DNA from: Atriophallophorus winterbourni
Lineage: Eukaryota; Platyhelminthes; Trematoda; Plagiorchiida; Microphallidae
DNA length: 64,000 nucleotides
Direction of reading: 5' to 3'
Assembly: GCA_013407085.1 (NCBI GenBank)
Contig: JACCGJ010014017.1
Location: 1 to 64,000 of the forward strand
Shown: one piece after another, positions 22,101 through 34,899 of the stretch
Layout of the letters: each line of letters begins with the position of its first letter
Numbering within the stretch: position 1 is the stretch's first letter
Notes under the pieces: model-generated
Seen by the model: only the letters and a program-made list of their open reading frames with translations
Told to the model about the DNA's origin: nothing
The model's database searches: none
Translations under genes and position numbers: made by a program

Positions 22101-25100
22101 TCATTATGGCATACTAATTGAAATTTATTTTTATTCGTGTAAAAATTGCTATAATTAACTATTTTCCGTTCAATCCATAGTACCAAAAATTCAGCTTTGT
22201 GAGTTATTATTTGAAATCTCATATTTCACTTGTGAATTTTGAATTTGTATCAAGTGACTCATTTGCGCTTACCTGATTTTACCGTAATTGTTACACAATA
22301 TTCACACGAATCTGGGTAAAATTAATTGGCTAATTAGCTACATAAATTCAACAGGACCTCTTGTCGAGCGGTAATTAAATTAGGTCAGTGTTATCGATAT
22401 AAGCATTTCAGCGATGCATTAACAACGTATGCTTGTATGTATTAATAAGTTCGCATGTGTGTGACGTGGAGATATCACCAAGCATTGGGCGACTTGGTAT
22501 GTGCTCACCCAAATTATGAGTTGCTTTTTCATATGTACGAGAGTAAACACTGGAAATTAATTCACGAAATTCGAATACAACCAGCGCAATAATAACCGCA
22601 GGTCAATTATATGAGAATTTGGATGCCGCCAGATCCGGAATATCCGTACTCGAAATTTATATTTAAAAATTTAAAGTTAGATACTTTGAATCAAATGCTG
22701 CTCACAGAACAAAAAATAATTGAATGAACCGCAACTTTGGAACCTTTAGAATAAATTTACACCACATAGAATAATTTTCCTTTTTTGTGTATTCGATTTT
22801 AGTTCAAATGCTAATACCGCGCAGTGAGTTTCATTTCGTGAAATTCAATCATCCCGATATGTTCGAATATCATGAAATTATAATAGTCTTCCGATGAACA
22901 CTACACATTTCTCTTGAACATAGATAGATGATTGAATGCAAGAAAATATCTAAGTGTACACGAATGGATCGATTCGGAGAAAATCTAATTATTTATTGCT
23001 GAACAGGTTGTCGTGTGATTTAAGGCATATTTGTTTCCTGTTTTCACTGTTATTTCGAAACCTAGCATTGTGTTCTTGATTCATAAATGTATTTCGCAAA
23101 CAATTTATCTTTTAAATGACTTTTTTACAGAATTAACGCACTTTACAAACGGTAATTATATTAATCACCATATTAAAATAAGATACGACATTCTGGATTA
23201 GTTAAAGCATATCGCATACATTTCAGATTTTCTGATGACGCAACCACGTAAGTATACAAACTTTCCTGTGAAATTACAATACATAATGATGTAACAACTT
23301 TTTATATATTTTGTCCACACTTTCATACTCATAACACAGAGGAGAAGAAAATTTGAAATTGTGAGTTTCCTAGTTGCATCTATTCAAAATAATTGATAAT
23401 ATAGATTGGTATTCTATCATGAAAATGTCTAATATACGAATTAGAACGCAAATCAACAAATAATTGTACATTTGAAAACGAAATTAAATCTAATTCCTCG
23501 TTGATTAATTGTTGAACTATTTCAACTTTATTTTCCAGAATGGGAATGCAGAAAGATTTGTGAGTATCTAATTTCATCCTTCCACATTTACGTTTCATTT
23601 GCTAATTTCTAATATGAATAACCGATAAATGTTCACCATAAACGGTATATAGCAAAAACGCAATAATAAATCACGGGCTTAACTTCAATCTTCACGCAAA
23701 ACATTTCAACAGCAAGCTTCTTCAAAATAATCAAAACCGCATTGGAAATGTGTGGTACAAATCATACATCCATTACACATTATGACCACCCGCGTTGTGC
23801 GTGTGGTCATAAGAAATTGCACATTTGTTTTTGACACCCTTATCTAACAGTTGATTAAAAATGTGAAACGATTTATAATCTGTATTAACAGCATGCAATC
23901 GGAAATTACGAAGTGAGTTCAACTCGATTTAAATACGAATTTACGGCTAAATAACAATTCGGACTGCTCTTTCTTCAACATATTCTTCCACGCATTGTAA
24001 ATAACACATTTTTTAAAAAAACCTCATTCGGTACTACATGAAGGTATTTGGCAGTCCGTTGGATAAAAGTTGACTTATACTAATTAATTACGGCTACACG
24101 TCTTCTAAAATTTACAAATGGTGGTTAAAGAATTAAATTAGATTGATAGGTAAATTATTATTTTTTTCTCGCAACGATCAGCAATTAGTACGATCATGCA
24201 CGAGGTTAAGGTGGAATTATATGAGAATCGATATAAATTTCCTACGTTAATCTCACGATTGGCTACTCGATAATACTGTCAAAATGCTTATATCCGGGAC
24301 ATGAAAGAACGATCATATTTGGCAAATTAAGATACAATTCTGAAAAAATGATATTCGAATGATATGTTGGAATCTGCTTTCGTCAGTGATGTGTGAGCGA
24401 TCCAGATTGCGCGATAAAAACGTGTAACATACGAAAGACACGCGTTGCGTGCAATTAGCGTTTGCTAAACCATAACTGTTTTAGTAAGACTGCATCACGA
24501 AAACCATTATGAATCCAGACTACTTTAAAACAATTCCTTATCATAGGTTTTCATTGTAGGCTAGTAATTTTCACATTGGGTTTAAAATTTGTATGCTTTT
24601 TTGCAAATCGGTTAATGATTTTATAACTTTGATTTAGAATTGAATCGATGGGAAACTTGTGAGTTAATTTTTCATCGTATGACTTTAATTTCATTTTCTA
24701 TATTTTGTTAGAATGGCTCTATTTTATGAACGATGTGTCTAGATTAGGCAATGTACTGTTATTCGATGGGAATTAAATAAACTTTTGCCTATACGTAGTT
24801 ATGAACACATTCCTTTCTGTTAAGATGGGCCGAATTAAAATTAATTTCGGTGATCATTGGTCTAATTAAATAACTATGAAAAACATTTCATGTTCGCATC
24901 ATCTACCAATATATGGAAGAGAAAAGAACGTGGGATCCATATGCATAACTATTTATTGCTTTAAGTGCGATTTTACATCCGCACAATTAATTTCGTCATT
25001 TTTTGGACTCATCAGATTTGTTATATTAGATATTTTACTTTTTTAATCCACTCGATCGATAAGCGTGGGAAGAAACTAATTCTAAATTGGGTACTTTTTA

Positions 25101-26241
25101 TTTGTTCTCACTCAATCGAAATCTATATTTTGCATTCTAGCACTACGCTTGATATACAGTAAGCATTTGTCATTAGTTTACATTTTCTGGCGTTTTATTA
25201 TATTCTACGTTATAACATGCCAGATTTTGATAGCTGAATCTTCCGATAATTTGCGATAGTTTGAATATTGGCAAATAAAATTGTCTAATTCGATTATTCC
25301 CGGATTTTCTGATTTGGTATACTGAACAAAATTGATTCGTATGATGAACGCGAAGTAACTTTCAAAATTTCACTCACAACAGTACAATAAATTTCACATA
25401 TCAAGCTGGTTTGAATACTGCAATTAAAATGATGCGTTCGTGTAAGAATCATGTCACTTTATAATTAATGTTATAGACCGTATTTGTATGTTTTTTCAGT
25501 ACACACCACAACACTAGTTCTGTTTCGTTTGTACTCATCATATAAAAGGATCACGATCAGAATCTGTATGCCGTAAAAACACCGGACATGTGTTAGACAA
25601 AGCGACTCTTGGGTACGTCTAGAAAAACAAATAGTTTTCAATCGCAATACCAAGCAATGCGCATATGAATGCGGTAAACACATGGATTTGAACAAAATAT
25701 TCATACTTGTACGTATTCTATTATACGCAACCCATAGTCAACAAATGCACATCTACATGCACATTGTTGGTATATGTGATTAAACCTGTTGTTTGCACTA
25801 AAAATTTCCAATATTAGACTCCATTTTCTCGCACCGAATACTAACATGTTATTTAAGCATGAGTATCTAAGCATGAGGATAACATGAATATACTAATAGC
25901 ATTGAACCTTAGAAAGAAAATGAGGAGATTTCAAGGTTTTATTCGACAGATCACTTTTTACAACATGAATTAAATTGTCCAGCATTTACGCTAACTATAC
26001 CAACGTTAATATTAAGCGCTCAATGGATTTTAAAGAACAGTTTTATGTGGTTATATCATAGTTTTTTTTCTATTTTACGCAAGCTATGCCCATGAACTAC
26101 AGTCAATGTAAGTTTATAGTTTTGATAACATTACTTCAAAGTAAATGTTTCTTATTTGTGAACAAATTATTTAAAACTATCTGTGTACGTATTTGTTACG
26201 ATTTGTTTTATAATTTGAACACTTGCAGAAAAGTGTTTTAA
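19019..26241 (+). CDS. Micro-exon gene (MEG-like) encoding a 126-residue secreted peptide
   Basis: Seventeen exons join into one open frame of 381 coding bases: 19019-19067, 19149-19167, 20011-20040, 20548-20568, 21694-21714, 21963-21983, 22181-22198, 22803-22823, 23131-23151, 23227-23247, 23340-23360, 23539-23559, 23892-23912, 24638-24658, 25141-25158, 26084-26107 and 26229-26241 (TAA). All introns are GT-AG; most donors are GTGAGT. Exon 1 encodes most of a signal peptide (MLKLKIVSVLCAILIV) and exon 2 (19 nt) the cleavage region (DTGATNP). Exons 3-16 are 30, 21, 18 or 24 nt, all multiples of three and all phase 2-2, so any can be skipped without frameshift. The mature part lacks cysteine and recognisable domains. 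This matches the micro-exon gene architecture described in schistosomes, whose products are secreted from the oesophageal gland and tegument. The family is not identifiable; tissue and function are unknown. Further micro-exons may be missed. Confidence 0.85.
19500..19610 (+). repeat. Dispersed repeat family B, copy in MEG intron 2
   Basis: It contains TGTGGTGCTCACATCC, a CACACCACTACGGGTTTC block, a GCCATCGTCAGG block, then GAGACAGTAAGATCAGGTTC and AGTGAGCCTTGAA. Matching blocks occur at 20345-20440, 21390-21450 and 63722-63745. It is an interspersed element with no coding capacity recognised. Confidence 0.65.
20345..20440 (+). repeat. Dispersed repeat family B, copy in MEG intron 3
   Basis: The order matches 19500-19610: CGTGGTGCTCACATT, then GCACTACCGGTATCTGG, GTTGTCCGG, and AGACAGTAGGATCAGCTTCA with CTGAGCC. 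It is more diverged than the first copy. Confidence 0.6.
21390..21455 (+). repeat. Dispersed repeat family B, truncated copy in MEG intron 4
   Basis: It contains AGACCAAAGTAATGTGGTGC, CTCACATCCCCATCTC and ACACACCACTACCGGTTTCA, the 5' half of the family only. It lies between the micro-exons at 20548 and 21694. Confidence 0.6.
23780..23812. other. Perfect 10-bp inverted repeat (potential stem-loop) in a MEG intron
   Basis: TTATGACCAC (23780-23789) and GTGGTCATAA (23803-23812) are exact reverse complements separated by 13 bases. The hairpin ends 79 bases before the micro-exon at 23892. Intronic structure could influence exon inclusion, but palindromes of this size also occur by chance or as transposon traces. 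Confidence 0.5.
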
Positions 26242-26631
26242 TATATTGATAGAGTAGGAGCCCAAAGGAAATCCACAATAGAATATTGTATTTCCAAGTT
26301 CACGTAAATTGAGAGCACTTGTGCAATTGATACTAGATATCCCGGAATCTTTTGCTCCTGTAGCGAAACTCCAGAAAATCTCATAAACATTTGGAGTTGT
26401 GCTCCGAATAGAGCGGATGTCAGTTTGTTTTGAATGATGGTATTTTTGGATTTTTGTTTTTCTTCGGATTTATTGCGAACTCAACGGAGATGAACTACTT
26501 ACGTGTGAAATTTCGTCGTCAGATGTATTTTTATTCATAAAGTGTTCATTTTTGTTGAACGTGACAAGGATAAACATATATTAGACTTCAGATAAACTGG
26601 TCAATTTCCAAAGTGATAAGTGAATATACAG

Positions 26632-26637
26632 AATAAA
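26632..26637 (+). terminator. Putative poly(A) signal of the micro-exon gene
   Basis: AATAAA occurs 390 bases after the stop codon at 26239-26241, with another about 80 bases further on. No closer canonical hexamer was noticed. The region is AT-rich, so the hexamer could be chance, and the true 3' end is unknown. Confidence 0.35.
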
Positions 26638-27179
26638 CAGGATAATATTAATTGAAATTAAGAGAACAGCATTTTTCATTTATTCAAGCAAATTTTCGTG
26701 AAAATATTTCAATAAAAGCATAGCCTAATATTTTGAGCAACTGTTTGAATTAAAAGACTCAACTTGTTTCTGCCTGCACGCAGCATTGAAATACAATGGC
26801 CGTTTTGAAGAGAATCAAAGAAATGTTCAACATGGTTGATTTTCCATATCATTTTGGTTTAGTGTCCATCTGAAATTCCAACGATTGTGTGAATTATATA
26901 ATGAGTGCTGATGATAAAATGGCTTTTATGACAATACAAGTTTCCAGACATTTCTATGTACAGAACTGGTAATGGATATACGGAAATGACGGAACTGTTT
27001 GTGACAAATTTATATTCGGAGGCCCAATTTTAATATTATATTTTGTAGCTGAATTTTGTCATGCTTCACTGAATAATTGCAATAAGCAGACATACTTGGA
27101 GATTACTTGCTGTTTGAACTCCCCAGATTTCAGCAGTATTAACAGGATCCGAATGCGCTTAAAAAGATGTTGCACTTTC

Positions 27180-27365
27180 ATGCCAGTGTTGGAAAAGGTT
27201 GGTATATATGCAAGTACAGAAGCACAAATTGTTTATCTTTCTTTCACGGTTTCAAGCGCATGCGGATCATGATCTTACTGCCACTACCTGCTGAGTGCAA
27301 ACAGCACGAAACCGGTTAAGGTGTGTATATTTTATGGAAATGCATGCAAATAAGCTTTATTGTTC
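27180..27365 (+). repeat. Dispersed repeat family E, copy 1 (pair at 60342-60490)
   Basis: It shares with 60342-60490 the ordered blocks TGCCA(G/C)TGTTGGA, AAGGTTGGTA, TTTCAAGCGCATGCGGATC and TGGAAATGCAT(G/A)CAAAT. A further 10-bp inverted element GGGTTCAAACCC lies just downstream near 27366. Confidence 0.6.
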
Positions 27366-30136
27366 ATGGATATGGGTTCAAACCCAGTCTACATGAGTGT
27401 GGGATCATGCGATTGAACAGGTTGGTCGTACAAACATTATCATTCCGCGAAATACAAGCGCAACTTGTTTAAATTACAAATAATTGTCACATTTTACTTC
27501 AATAATTGCATACATTCATTCTGCTCATTTTAAAAGTGTATTTATGATTGCAAACATTTATAAGATCCATTTTATGGCTCTTCACCGATTACATCCGCGA
27601 ACACGACAAGCGTTATTAGATATTTATATGAAAATGATCGAGTGTCTTATAACAGAATATACCATCAAATATACACTTTGGTGTTCTTTAACGTTGATGT
27701 CTACTGAAGTTTACATTATTTGTATGTTTTTATTGGACAGGCGATAGATCGACTGAAGGCTGGGGATTTGCTTTGTCTCCCAATGAGGTTATTTCCCCGA
27801 CCGTTAAAAATGATAGTTTAAACGAATCTTATAATCGAGGAATATAAACGTGTGATAATACAAATGAAGCAGAATGAGATGGAAAGAAGCTGTTCTGTGG
27901 GTTTTATTAAGAGCTCCGTTTGCACGTTCGTTTTGTCGTGTGGGTTTAATTCAAAGCTTGTTCGGTACTTTTGTTCGGTTTAAATTGCGATCAATGACGA
28001 TAGACGGGGGATGGAGAAAAACAATGACCACGTGCCGAAACTACACAGGTTTAAGCAGAGTAAATGAAAAGATAAGGGTAATGGAATGTTTACACAATAA
28101 AGTTGCCTAGAGACGCTAGTTTGCTACATGGTCGCTTGTCCGTATAATTCTAACGATAACTTGATCCAAGTGCTTCAGCTCCTAATTCGCACTTACTAAA
28201 CAGCAATGCATATTTCGTTTAGGTTTTATGTAATCAATCTGTGAATGCTGAATGTGCATGAGTGTCACACTCTGGTCCAATTTATCTACACGGTGAACCA
28301 CCGTGTTCATGGCAAGCCATACGTGGGTACTGTATACCTAGTCGAACAGAAGTACTGAGTGGTCAATAAGACTCAGAGGAGCGTGGAAGTTGGTAGCTTC
28401 CAAAGATTATTCTCCCCATGCTTATATCAAATCCAAGACAAAGGTATGATCAGAACCAATGCTCTGAGCGACCTCGAACTTTAATGTAAACGTACATCAT
28501 TCATTCGTATTATTTAATCTACACGTTATATACTAAAATTTCTTTCACATTTTCATGCATACCGTAATCGTGTGGTGTTGTATATTAATAAACATTGTAA
28601 CCTTAAATACTTCAGTACTCAAAACTTGATTCTTTTAAATCGTATATCCACAGCACATCCATAGATGACTTGTTTAAAAAATGATGTGTTGCTTTCTGAA
28701 CAAATGTGGATGAAAAAATATCCTCAGTTGCATGACATTTACTCACATACGTACCAGGCTGAAGAAAATTTATTCCGCGAAATAGATGACATGTTAAACT
28801 TTGAAGCTTTACTTTATTGACCACCGACTTAGCGTGTTTGTTACATTGAAAGTCAGGGTGAAAAAACTTTGCAGTGTATTTGGTATCATGTAATCGTTTG
28901 ACATAGACGGAATAATAACTCAAACAAACCTACCGTATTTTGCTAGCATAATGTTGCCTGACTAATGCATTTATCGCTGTTGAATTAAAAGGTGCGTTTT
29001 GGGACATAAGCTGTGAGTTCCAACATAACATTATAATTGCGATCCCGGTTAGTTATATTAAATTTATACAATAAGAAATATTTAAATGATATCATTTACC
29101 GGAGGAACAGGTAATGTTTTAATTGAGATTTTTGTCCCCTGTTCTAAACCACCATCAATAATCTATTTAAGCAAAAAGAAGCAGCTCTAGCTGGCACAGT
29201 CTAACGTTTCGAATGATGGATATATATGTTTTATTGAAACAGTCTTCGACATAAATTACTGAAAACTGTTTGATGCATAAATCCATATATATGGGCGATT
29301 CATTCTTACGTTTACTGTTAAATTCCGGGATCTAGGGGATATACTACTAATCCTTTTGGGTAGTAATGCTACATGATGCGGCGGAAATGTGAGACACTCA
29401 GCATGTTCGAGTGCCAAGCTATCCAGTAATAACGAGGTGGCAAAGCAGACAAGAATGTTCCAATACGAATATTAAGGTTCAAATTTGATACCACTACACT
29501 TGCCCATTTTTAATAATGCGTTTGAAACGGCTCTTCATAAAACGTTTGTTCAAATTGAGTAAGGATACCGTTTTTAGTTTGTACCAACGTCCGGATGATG
29601 ATTCTGATATATGCTTCAGAAACTTCGGCTGAAATAACCACCTATCCAAATACGTAGAACAAGAAATCATTCCGGTGGAGTTGCATTCTTTGTGATATAG
29701 CCCATTGAGAATGCTCCGCTACGCCTTTTGTTCTCGTTATTTATATATTGAGATTTATTTAAATCTGTTTTACTTAATCACAGTAATAAGGCCGCAGATT
29801 ACCTGTAAGTTTTCAAAATTGATTGTTTACACGATAAACTTCATTTCGTGATTAACTGTGAAATTTACAATATTCCTTACACAACAGTCGTAAGTAAACT
29901 GGCATTAATTTAATATATTTGATCTGCGTAAATAAACTTTCATTCAAATAGACAGTTTGTATGAACAAACCAAATTTATAGAAAAACTGACTAAATCAAA
30001 GATGGTAATTAATTAAGACTTAAAGAAATTTAGTTGGGAAGTCAAGAAATCAATGCCTGCAGGATTACAAGCTGAAAATGTTTTCAGTATTGTGCATGTA
30101 AATGAATACAAGCATATGAAAACTTCTATAAAAATA

Positions 30137-30236
30137 TACATGCATGCATACATACGTACACACATATATGCACATATAAATACATACATCATGAATACAT
30201 TCATACATACATACATGCCTAAATTCATACATGCAC
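30137..30236. repeat. Imperfect (CATA)n microsatellite
   Basis: A run of ATACATACATGC-type tetranucleotides with interruptions spans about 100 bases. It produces a spurious low-complexity open frame on both strands, which is not a gene. Confidence 0.8.
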
Positions 30237-32553
30237 GCATTAATAAATTTATATTCATTCATGTACATATGTATATGCTGTTTAACTCAACTGATATTAA
30301 TATTATAATTTTCGATGTATTCCAAATTTGCAGTTGGCTAAAAACACAATAAGTTACATTAATTAAGTACAGCCTATGAGTCTTTTGCTTGAATATTAAT
30401 AAAATACTGTCATCAAATTTAGGTTCATCGTGTCTAATACTGTCAATTATTGAATAAAAACGCTTTTTAAAACATTTCTACAGTAAATAAACAAATAATT
30501 TAAATTGAGTCGTAGATTTGAGTTTATATTGATGCGTCAAATCAACAATCGAACAACGCGTTTTTCAGTTAAATCATTCGGTTCATCTCCCAAATATGTA
30601 CCTGTTCAAGATCTATACACTTGATTCGATAGAAAATCTCTTATCTTATTCAAATGATTTTGTTTATGAATCATTCATACATTATTGTTTATAAAATATT
30701 ACAAAATTTTCCAGTGAAACTGTTTGGTGTAAAAAGTTATAACTCGTGAGAGAGAGATGATTTCAATCAAGTGTTCGATTCCCGCAAAGATATGTTTTCT
30801 AAATTTTTGCGGAGCAAAACGTGGCTCTTCAAATTACCCCATGAACTATGGTTCGTTGTAAATGACATCTTCATGTTGGCCATAAATTTAATTTTGAACT
30901 CTTGGCGCTTCGCCGTACAACAATATGTTTCAATTTTTACAGTGTTTTTTATGTGATAGCATATAATCAATTTCATTAATGCTCCAATATAGAGTGCTCG
31001 ATAACCCACTTTAAAATTTGCTTTATGCCAGATCAAAGTTGTAAACACGCGGACAAGTAAGGTTTTGTTTTTTTGATTGGCAGTCAAAGTGAGACGACCT
31101 ATCTGACGCAAAATTGCGTTTTCTGGCTCAGTTTCAAACAGATATTGTGCGATAAATCATTGAAAAATTCTTGCCGCGAATACTGTGTATCGAAAACTGA
31201 GATTCGTTTGCTTAAACCAAAGAAAAAGAAAAAGATGAATAAGTTGTGTTCAGAAAGGCGAAAATGTATCAATTTGACAACTAATCGCTACTTACTTGCA
31301 GCTAGTCTATAAATATACGCGAAAAACACTGATAATTTTAAATTCGTTTTAAAGATATAAGTTTACTTTTGATAATCATTCAAGTTCTTCTTTGTCAAAC
31401 TTGATGTGGCAACCAGTGCCGCAAAATGATCGATTTGATTCTAATCTCTATATTTATATTTTTGTAACTTTAATTGCATAACAATCCGCTCGAATTTGCA
31501 GCTATTCATTTATTGCTAGTCTGGGGAGTATACATTGTAATACAATCGAGTATTCGTAAATAAGTAATATCAATTTATTTGTTAAGTGCGAACCAAATCA
31601 TATGCGTTCATGTCGATATAAATGATACTGTCATTGAAACTAAGAATTAAAATAGACAGGGATGCAAATCAACGTCACTTCGTTGACTTTGTCGATCTTG
31701 TGCGATTCATTCTTGTCATTTCACGTCCCAGATCTTGCAACGCAGTTGTTGCCCATTCAATATACATGCGAATTCGTATTCTTAGGGAATAAATTTTCAC
31801 ATATTTTCTTTCATTTTAGATTCAAAGCATGCAATTGTTCAACCCTTGCAAGCAAACTTTAGTTAGTTGTAGTAAAATGTAGTTGCGCTAGTTGTTAGTT
31901 GATTGAGGTTGAACAATAAAAAATTAAATAAATTCTGTCTTTTCCTTTGAGATCTTGGGTCAACTCGAAACAAATATAATAGTTTTTGGGATACTCACTT
32001 CCTTAACACTTTCATGTTACAACTGAATTCTGGATGTTTGCTCGCTTCATGTGAAGACAGTAAGCTTAGGCGCATTAAAAAATAAAAAAATTTGAAAATG
32101 TTGTATATAAAATTAAACTTGGATGGCACGAATAATCATATTGGCGATGTCACACTTTAGATGAAAGAAATATAGAATGGATCTAAGTCACACGATATGA
32201 TTATGGAAATGAAGATTTTCCATATTATTAGCCTTTCCCGAACTGATACACTAAAACCGGTTCTCGTTGTGTGCATTTTTCAGGTGGATAGAGTAACAAA
32301 TGTTTCAATGATACTTGAAACAACAGGGAGTAAGAGATAAAGCACACATATTTGAAGTTAGTTATAGTTCGACAGCACAAGTTGTTCAGAATTATATACA
32401 GAAATTGTTTGGAAGAACTTTGAATAAGAACACCATTGATTGATCAACCAACTCATGGACTTCGTATGAGGCAAAGACACCCATTCTTTTCGTTTTTGAA
32501 TAAAAAGCAATTTTTCGGTTGAATCACAACCGATGTGCGCAACTGTACAACTG

Positions 32554-32555
<2 letters not shown>

Positions 32556-32600
<45 letters not shown>
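32556..32600. repeat. (AT)n microsatellite
   Basis: About 22 uninterrupted AT dinucleotides. A likely polymorphic simple repeat; a Tyr/Ile-alternating reading frame across it is an artefact. Confidence 0.95.
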
Positions 32601-32602
<2 letters not shown>

Positions 32603-33189
32603 CCATCTAAACAAATCAAATGTTGCAAGAGATTGTTAGATCGAGATGATGAAGAAAATGGAGAAAGGGAACGTTTTGTGACTACTTATCAATACCAAGC
32701 CCATCGAAATGTTCACATGGTTGATCACAACGGTCCAAAATGGAGGGACTGGATTAGAGTTCCAAACTTATTCGAGACCAACGGCACTGCATATCCTTCG
32801 ATTCGGTTGGGCTTCGAACCATCACCGTTGTAGTCAAACGCCTGGGTTCAACAAGCGTTTGACCGATTGCAATTAAGCGATAATGAATCTGTCTCCAGAC
32901 TGGCACATTTAAGTAGCTTTGTTTGCTCGCCCAGTCTAGAAGGATCCAGTAATATCGGTGGTGGCGCTCACAGCGATAGGTAATAATCGGATGAAGGACG
33001 ATAGTTGCATGCTAATGGTGTGATCCGAGAATAGCGGCCGGGAGCAGATTATACTCTTCAGCAGCTTACAAATAAAGAATTAGACAACTGCATGATTTTA
33101 ACTAACTATTGATTATATGTTTTCTATTTCTCTCCACATGTTCAAATCACCGTAGGCCTTGCTGTCGTATTACGGTCCACGTGCTCAGT

Positions 33190-34510
33190 AATCTAGCTTT
33201 GAAAGCACGTCAGTGTTAATTAATTTGCCATTCGCGATATGTACAAGATACGACGGATGCTCCTTTTATGGAAAGCGTTCATCTTTTGTTCGTGTCTTGC
33301 TTTTCACTACTGTTCAGCAAAGCAATCAGTACAGACTGCGGATGTGCCTCCATCTTTGTATTCACAGTTTACTGGCGGTTTTCCCGAGATTTCAAGCGGG
33401 TTAGAATAGCAGCAGCTATATTGATCCGAATATTAATATTCATGTCTCGTGAGAGGATATCGTTAAACCAAGATATATATGAAATTCTGAACTGGCTAAA
33501 GCTGACAGTTTCCAATAGTGATAATGATATGCGATATAGTTACTTGAACAATACCTCCGACTTGCTCATGCTGATTGTCAGACTAAAGTCTTTGTATGCC
33601 GACGAAATATAGTCCTCCTAAACTGAAGGTTTCATGGGAATGAAACAAAATTTAGCATCGTCGACAACCAACATGTCACGGATTAGCCCATTCTATACTC
33701 TGGTTTGCGAATGTCACCTTTTCGGGTTTAAAACTTGCAATTCAATGTACCAGTTTCAAAATTTAAAAATTTCATAGCATAAAAGCATATACCTGTACAA
33801 CACTATATTATATTCTTCTAAAATAGGGCATTGAGAATATATACATTTTTGTAAGCAGAGAAATATCATGTATTATGGAGGTATGAAGAAAATGTTAATT
33901 AAGACAAATATCATGCGACGTTGTTCATTTTAGTTATATAAACGTGTTGTAGGTTTGAATCTCTGATCATAAATGTATCCATTTATCTAGAGATCTTCCC
34001 AACAGATGTTTGTACACCTACTGAATGAAAGACGATTCGTAAGAAACAAACTCGCAAAGAAAAGAAGAATCAACAACAATTCCGGTGAAAACGTGGTAAA
34101 TCGAATGACAATGTGTGGGTGCGTGTGGTATCGCTTGACTGGATGGGAAATAGATGCTAGCTAGCTACTATTATGTCCGCATTTGGAATGCGTCTCGCAC
34201 CTTATAAGTGCTTGCTAAGATGAGTGTCCGTGATAGCCGCAAGGAAGTATTCGTGCAGAAATTGCTCTACTCGTTCACCAACATTGAATGCATGCCTGTT
34301 CCATTCGAGTTGTCAACACTTCAACTGCGTTAACTTGTGCTTACACTTCTATATAATCCAAAGATTTTTAAATCCATTTATCCCTAACATTTAGGTTTCA
34401 ATTTTTTATGGTTGAATGTCAATTAGGCACATTTCAAATATTTAAAAATGTGATCGCGATGGTCCAGTGCTTAATTCATTAAGGACCATCATGATATAAT
34501 TCGTGAATAT
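33190..34510. repeat. RTE-like RT fragment joined to long duplicated block, copy B
   Basis: About 33190-33700 is a decayed antisense piece of the RTE-like RT C-terminal region, colinear with about 5565-5720 and 5940-6080 (GATACGACGGATGCT, TGTTCGTGTCTTGC, CTTGCTCATGCTGATTGT). From 33340 to 34510 it aligns throughout with 13300-14500, including the 800 bases that are not RTE-derived. The two copies differ by scattered substitutions and small indels. Confidence 0.75.
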
Positions 34511-34895
34511 TTCAAAGGACTTGGTACTGATGAGTAGTCAAACAAAGAATAAAGAATTCTACAACATGCGAAATACGTGTGCGTTTGCTTACACTTTATC
34601 TGATGCGAAGACTCGACACGGAGATCAGTTCGGTAATGCGACCAAAACATATGTCACTGGCTCCTTCACGACTGGCCATTCGGACAAATCCACTCAAATG
34701 CACCAGTCTCGAGGAAGATTCATCAAACACTTAATTGTAATCGGTCAAGCGGTGGCCGGTAGCAGAGCTCGTAAGGCGTGAGACAACTATTATGAGGATA
34801 TTGTTTTATGCGGTGGACACTTTTCTGTGACATAAAATAGTAAAAATATGGACACTCAATTGGCTCTTTAACCACTCACTGTCCTACGCAAACAG
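34511..34895. other. Unassigned segment with one 93-codon frame
   Basis: A plus-strand open frame starting at 34503 (93 codons including stop) lies just after the duplicated block. It shows no signal peptide, domain or splice context and no family I recognise. It may be chance or part of a degraded mobile element. Confidence 0.25.
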
Positions 34896-34899
34896 AACA

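Larger units (their letters stand above)
20011..26107 (+). other. Array of 14 symmetric phase-2 micro-exons
   Basis: Exon lengths in order are 30, 21, 21, 21, 18, 21, 21, 21, 21, 21, 21, 21, 18 and 24 nt. Every exon begins with the third base of a codon and ends after the second base of the next. Each 21-nt exon therefore contributes seven residues, for example ITNQHEF, IVKLNEV and INALYKR. The residue on each junction is often hydrophobic (F, V, I, F, L, F, F, I among thirteen). Introns run from 75 to about 1125 bases. Three introns carry copies of repeat family B. Similar exon termini (several end AATT or AAGT before GTGAGT) suggest expansion by exon duplication. Confidence 0.82.
26640..32550. 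other. AT-rich intergenic DNA with simple repeats, no supported gene
   Basis: No reading frame here shows a recognisable domain or splice-consistent structure. The longest unexplained frames are 28923-28612 (minus, 103 codons) and 31111-30767 (minus, 114 codons); both lack recognisable motifs. Repeats inside are listed separately (27180-27365 and 30137-30236). I looked for further micro-exon chains after 26241 and found none that hold a frame. Confidence 0.4.

Noticed and set aside
22355..22370. Possible 16-nt micro-exon (CAACAG acceptor, GTAATT donor)
   Set aside because: Not a multiple of three, and it would disrupt the otherwise consistent frame of the micro-exon gene.
28612..28923. 103-codon minus-strand ORF
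   Set aside because: No family recognised and no flanking gene structure; not enough to call a gene.
30013..30352. Overlapping frames rich in Tyr, Met, Cys or His, Thr, Ile
   Set aside because: Produced on both strands by the CATA microsatellite; no gene.
32358..32606. Minus-strand 82-codon frame with Tyr/Ile repeats
   Set aside because: Artefact of the (AT)n microsatellite.
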